Assembly (NCBI GenBank): GCA_002690755.1
Contig: NZFT01000053.1
Coordinates: forward strand, 44,887 to 51,494
Length of the DNA: 6,608 nucleotides
Direction of reading: 5' to 3'
Source of the DNA: Phycisphaerae bacterium
Lineage (GTDB): Bacteria; Planctomycetota; Phycisphaerae; Phycisphaerales; SM1A02
This document shows, one piece after another, positions 5,824 through 6,608 of this stretch. How positions within the stretch are numbered: the stretch's first letter is position 1; each line of letters starts with the position of its first letter. The translations under genes were made by a program, and so were the position numbers. The notes beneath the pieces were generated by a model, which worked only from the letters and a program-made list of their open reading frames with translations, had not been told where the DNA came from and did not search any database.

Positions 5824-6438
5824 TCAACGAGGCCGCTTGTAGCCGATCGGCTTTCCGTCGGCGTACGCCCAGACCGTGACGATCACATGCTTCACACCCC
5901 ACTGCATGGCGCGTTCATGAGTCGGATAGAGGACGTCGAGACGATTGCCCTTGATCGCGCCACCGCGATCCAGCACCGGGACCACGCCTTCGTTCGCGTA
6001 CCCCGGAATGGACAGGAGCTGGCCGAAATCGAACATCTTGCGATCCGCGGCGACCAGCCTTCCCGCATTGGTGTGGACGGAGTATCCGCTGGCGGTGATC
6101 CCGTCCGCCTGGTCACCGCAGGAGCGATGGTCCGGACTGTAGGCCGTCACCCGCATTCGCAGGGACTTGACCGGGATGATCGGCCGCCCGTCGTGGAATC
6201 GAATCGAGGAATTCGAATCCGACGCGATCGAGTCACGGACGCCGGTGCCGGTCAGCACCGCACCCCCGACCAGGGCCAGTCCGAACAGAAACGTCATGAT
6301 GGGTCCAGGTCTTCTCATGTCGGGTTGCTCCGGCGGCGTGGTCTTTCGCCGCAGGACCAGGGCGATTCCCAACACGGCACGATCGAGGGCAGAGGATGCA
6401 CGCATCCATCGCCTTCGCAACGGATTCCGACGTTCCAC
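5824..6438 (-). CDS. Exported 3D-domain (MltA-like) cell-wall protein
   Basis: A 204-residue protein (from the GTG start) ending in a complete 3D domain, the double-psi beta-barrel fold named for three conserved Asp and shared with the C-terminal part of MltA and with Gram-positive muralytic proteins. The domain spans about 95-195: MRVTAYSPD, GITASGYSV, RLVAADRKMFDFGQLLSIPGY with D132, VPVLDRGGAIKGNRLDVLYP with D157 and D168, then HERAMQWG. Such proteins are secreted and thought to cleave or bind peptidoglycan. The N terminus has a Met41-RRPGPIMTFLFGLALVGGAVLTG stretch that is a good signal sequence by itself, preceded by 40 residues with another short hydrophobic run (21-29). So either the GTG at 6438 (AAGAGGT five bases upstream) or the ATG at 6318 (GGAG nine bases upstream, 164 residues) could be the start. 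It is divergent from the TauE/SafE gene. The fold is certain; enzymatic activity is inferred. Confidence 0.9.
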   Translation of the reverse strand: MERRNPLRRRWMRASSALDRAVLGIALVLRRKTTPPEQPDMRRPGPIMTFLFGLALVGGAVLTGTGVRDSIASDSNSSIRFHDGRPIIPVKSLRMRVTAYSPDHRSCGDQADGITASGYSVHTNAGRLVAADRKMFDFGQLLSIPGYANEGVVPVLDRGGAIKGNRLDVLYPTHERAMQWGVKHVIVTVWAYADGKPIGYKRPR

Positions 6439-6443
6439 CGGGG

Positions 6444-6450
6444 ACCTCTT
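6444..6450 (-). promoter_or_regulatory. Ribosome binding site for the long form of the 3D gene
   Basis: The minus strand reads AAGAGGT five bases before the GTG at 6438. This supports the longer start over the internal ATG at 6318, which has only GGAG at nine bases. It is the clearest Shine-Dalgarno sequence of any gene in the window. Confidence 0.5.
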
Positions 6451-6455
6451 CGTTT

Positions 6456-6475
6456 CCGGACCGGACCGACCCGCA
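6456..6475. repeat. Degenerate 5-base tandem repeat in the divergent intergenic region
   Basis: CCGGA CCGGA CCGAC CCGCA: four consecutive five-base units, the first two identical and the others one or two bases off. It lies in the 75-base gap between the divergent 3D and permease genes, where a shared regulator could bind. The pattern is short and may be chance in GC-rich DNA. Confidence 0.35.
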
Positions 6476-6501
6476 CAGACCGCGCCGTCGCCGGCATTGC
6501 G

Positions 6502-6507
6502 TACACT
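6502..6507 (+). promoter_or_regulatory. Candidate -10 element (TACACT) for the TauE/SafE gene
   Basis: TACACT ends six bases before the ATG at 6514. With a normal -10 to +1 distance the transcript would begin at or next to the start codon, giving a leaderless mRNA, which fits the lack of any Shine-Dalgarno sequence. No -35-like hexamer is seen at 16-18 bases. The same ten bases TACACTCCGG precede the SpoIID gene on the other strand. Confidence 0.4.
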
Positions 6508-6513
6508 CCGGCG

Positions 6514-6608
6514 ATGCCTCTCCTCGAGATCGTCGCATTCGGTGGCATCGGACTCGCCGCCGGCCTGATCGGCGGCCTGCTCGGAATCGGCGGTTCCACC
6601 ATCTTCAT
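6514..6608 (+). CDS. TauE/SafE-family permease, N-terminal fragment (runs off the window)
   Basis: Only the first 31 codons are present; the frame stays open to the right edge. The peptide starts MPLLEIVAFGGIGLAAGLIGG and continues LLGIGGSTIF, matching the first membrane helix of TauE/SafE (sulfite exporter/anion permease-like) proteins, where GxxxGxxGGLLGIGG is the family hallmark. Members are inner-membrane transporters of about 250-280 residues linked to export or import of sulfite, sulfoacetate or other small anions; the substrate cannot be told here. It is the only gene on the plus strand and is transcribed away from the 3D gene. The start is chosen because the signature sits at its usual distance and a -10-like box lies directly upstream. 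No Shine-Dalgarno is present. Confidence 0.8.
   Translation, partial: MPLLEIVAFGGIGLAAGLIGGLLGIGGSTIF

Overview
The window is a GC-rich (roughly two-thirds GC by eye) bacterial chromosomal segment with tightly packed genes: five complete genes on the minus strand and the first 31 codons of a sixth on the plus strand. I see no RNA genes, mobile elements, CRISPR arrays or phage genes. The best lineage clue is a TPR protein carrying two tandem RNA polymerase alpha-C-terminal domains, an architecture I associate with Planctomycetota (Phycisphaerae-like). GC richness, Arg-rich composition and several starts without a Shine-Dalgarno sequence fit this. The lineage is an inference, not a proof.

Layout in minus-strand transcription order (right to left): (1) a 3D-domain (MltA/RlpA-type fold) exported cell-wall protein, 6438-5824, followed by a stem-loop one base past its stop; (2) a YifB/ComM AAA+ ATPase, 5730-4207; (3) a MATE-family multidrug/cation antiporter, 4170-2581; (4) the TPR-tandem alpha-CTD protein, 2530-1610, followed by a strong 13-bp stem-loop that looks like the terminator; (5) a SpoIID/LytB-family peptidoglycan enzyme, 1458-13. 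Divergent from (1), a TauE/SafE-type permease gene starts at 6514 and leaves the window at the right edge.

Gaps of 36 and 50 bases and the terminator after gene 4 suggest that yifB, the MATE gene and the TPR-alpha-CTD gene can be co-transcribed. The SpoIID gene and the 3D gene look like separate units. Two of the six genes (SpoIID and 3D domain) point to peptidoglycan remodelling, one to DNA branch migration during transformation/recombination, one to efflux, one to transcription-linked regulation, and one to anion/sulfonate-type export. No single pathway unites them, so this is mostly an ordinary housekeeping neighbourhood.

The points most worth a second look are the tandem alpha-CTD protein with one copy retaining and one copy losing key DNA-contact residues, the YifB homologue lacking the usual NPxPxG segment, a 26-base near-perfect palindrome inside the MATE gene, hairpins placed at stop codons, and starts directly behind -10-like hexamers (possible leaderless transcripts). 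I found no convincing evidence for an undescribed multi-gene system.
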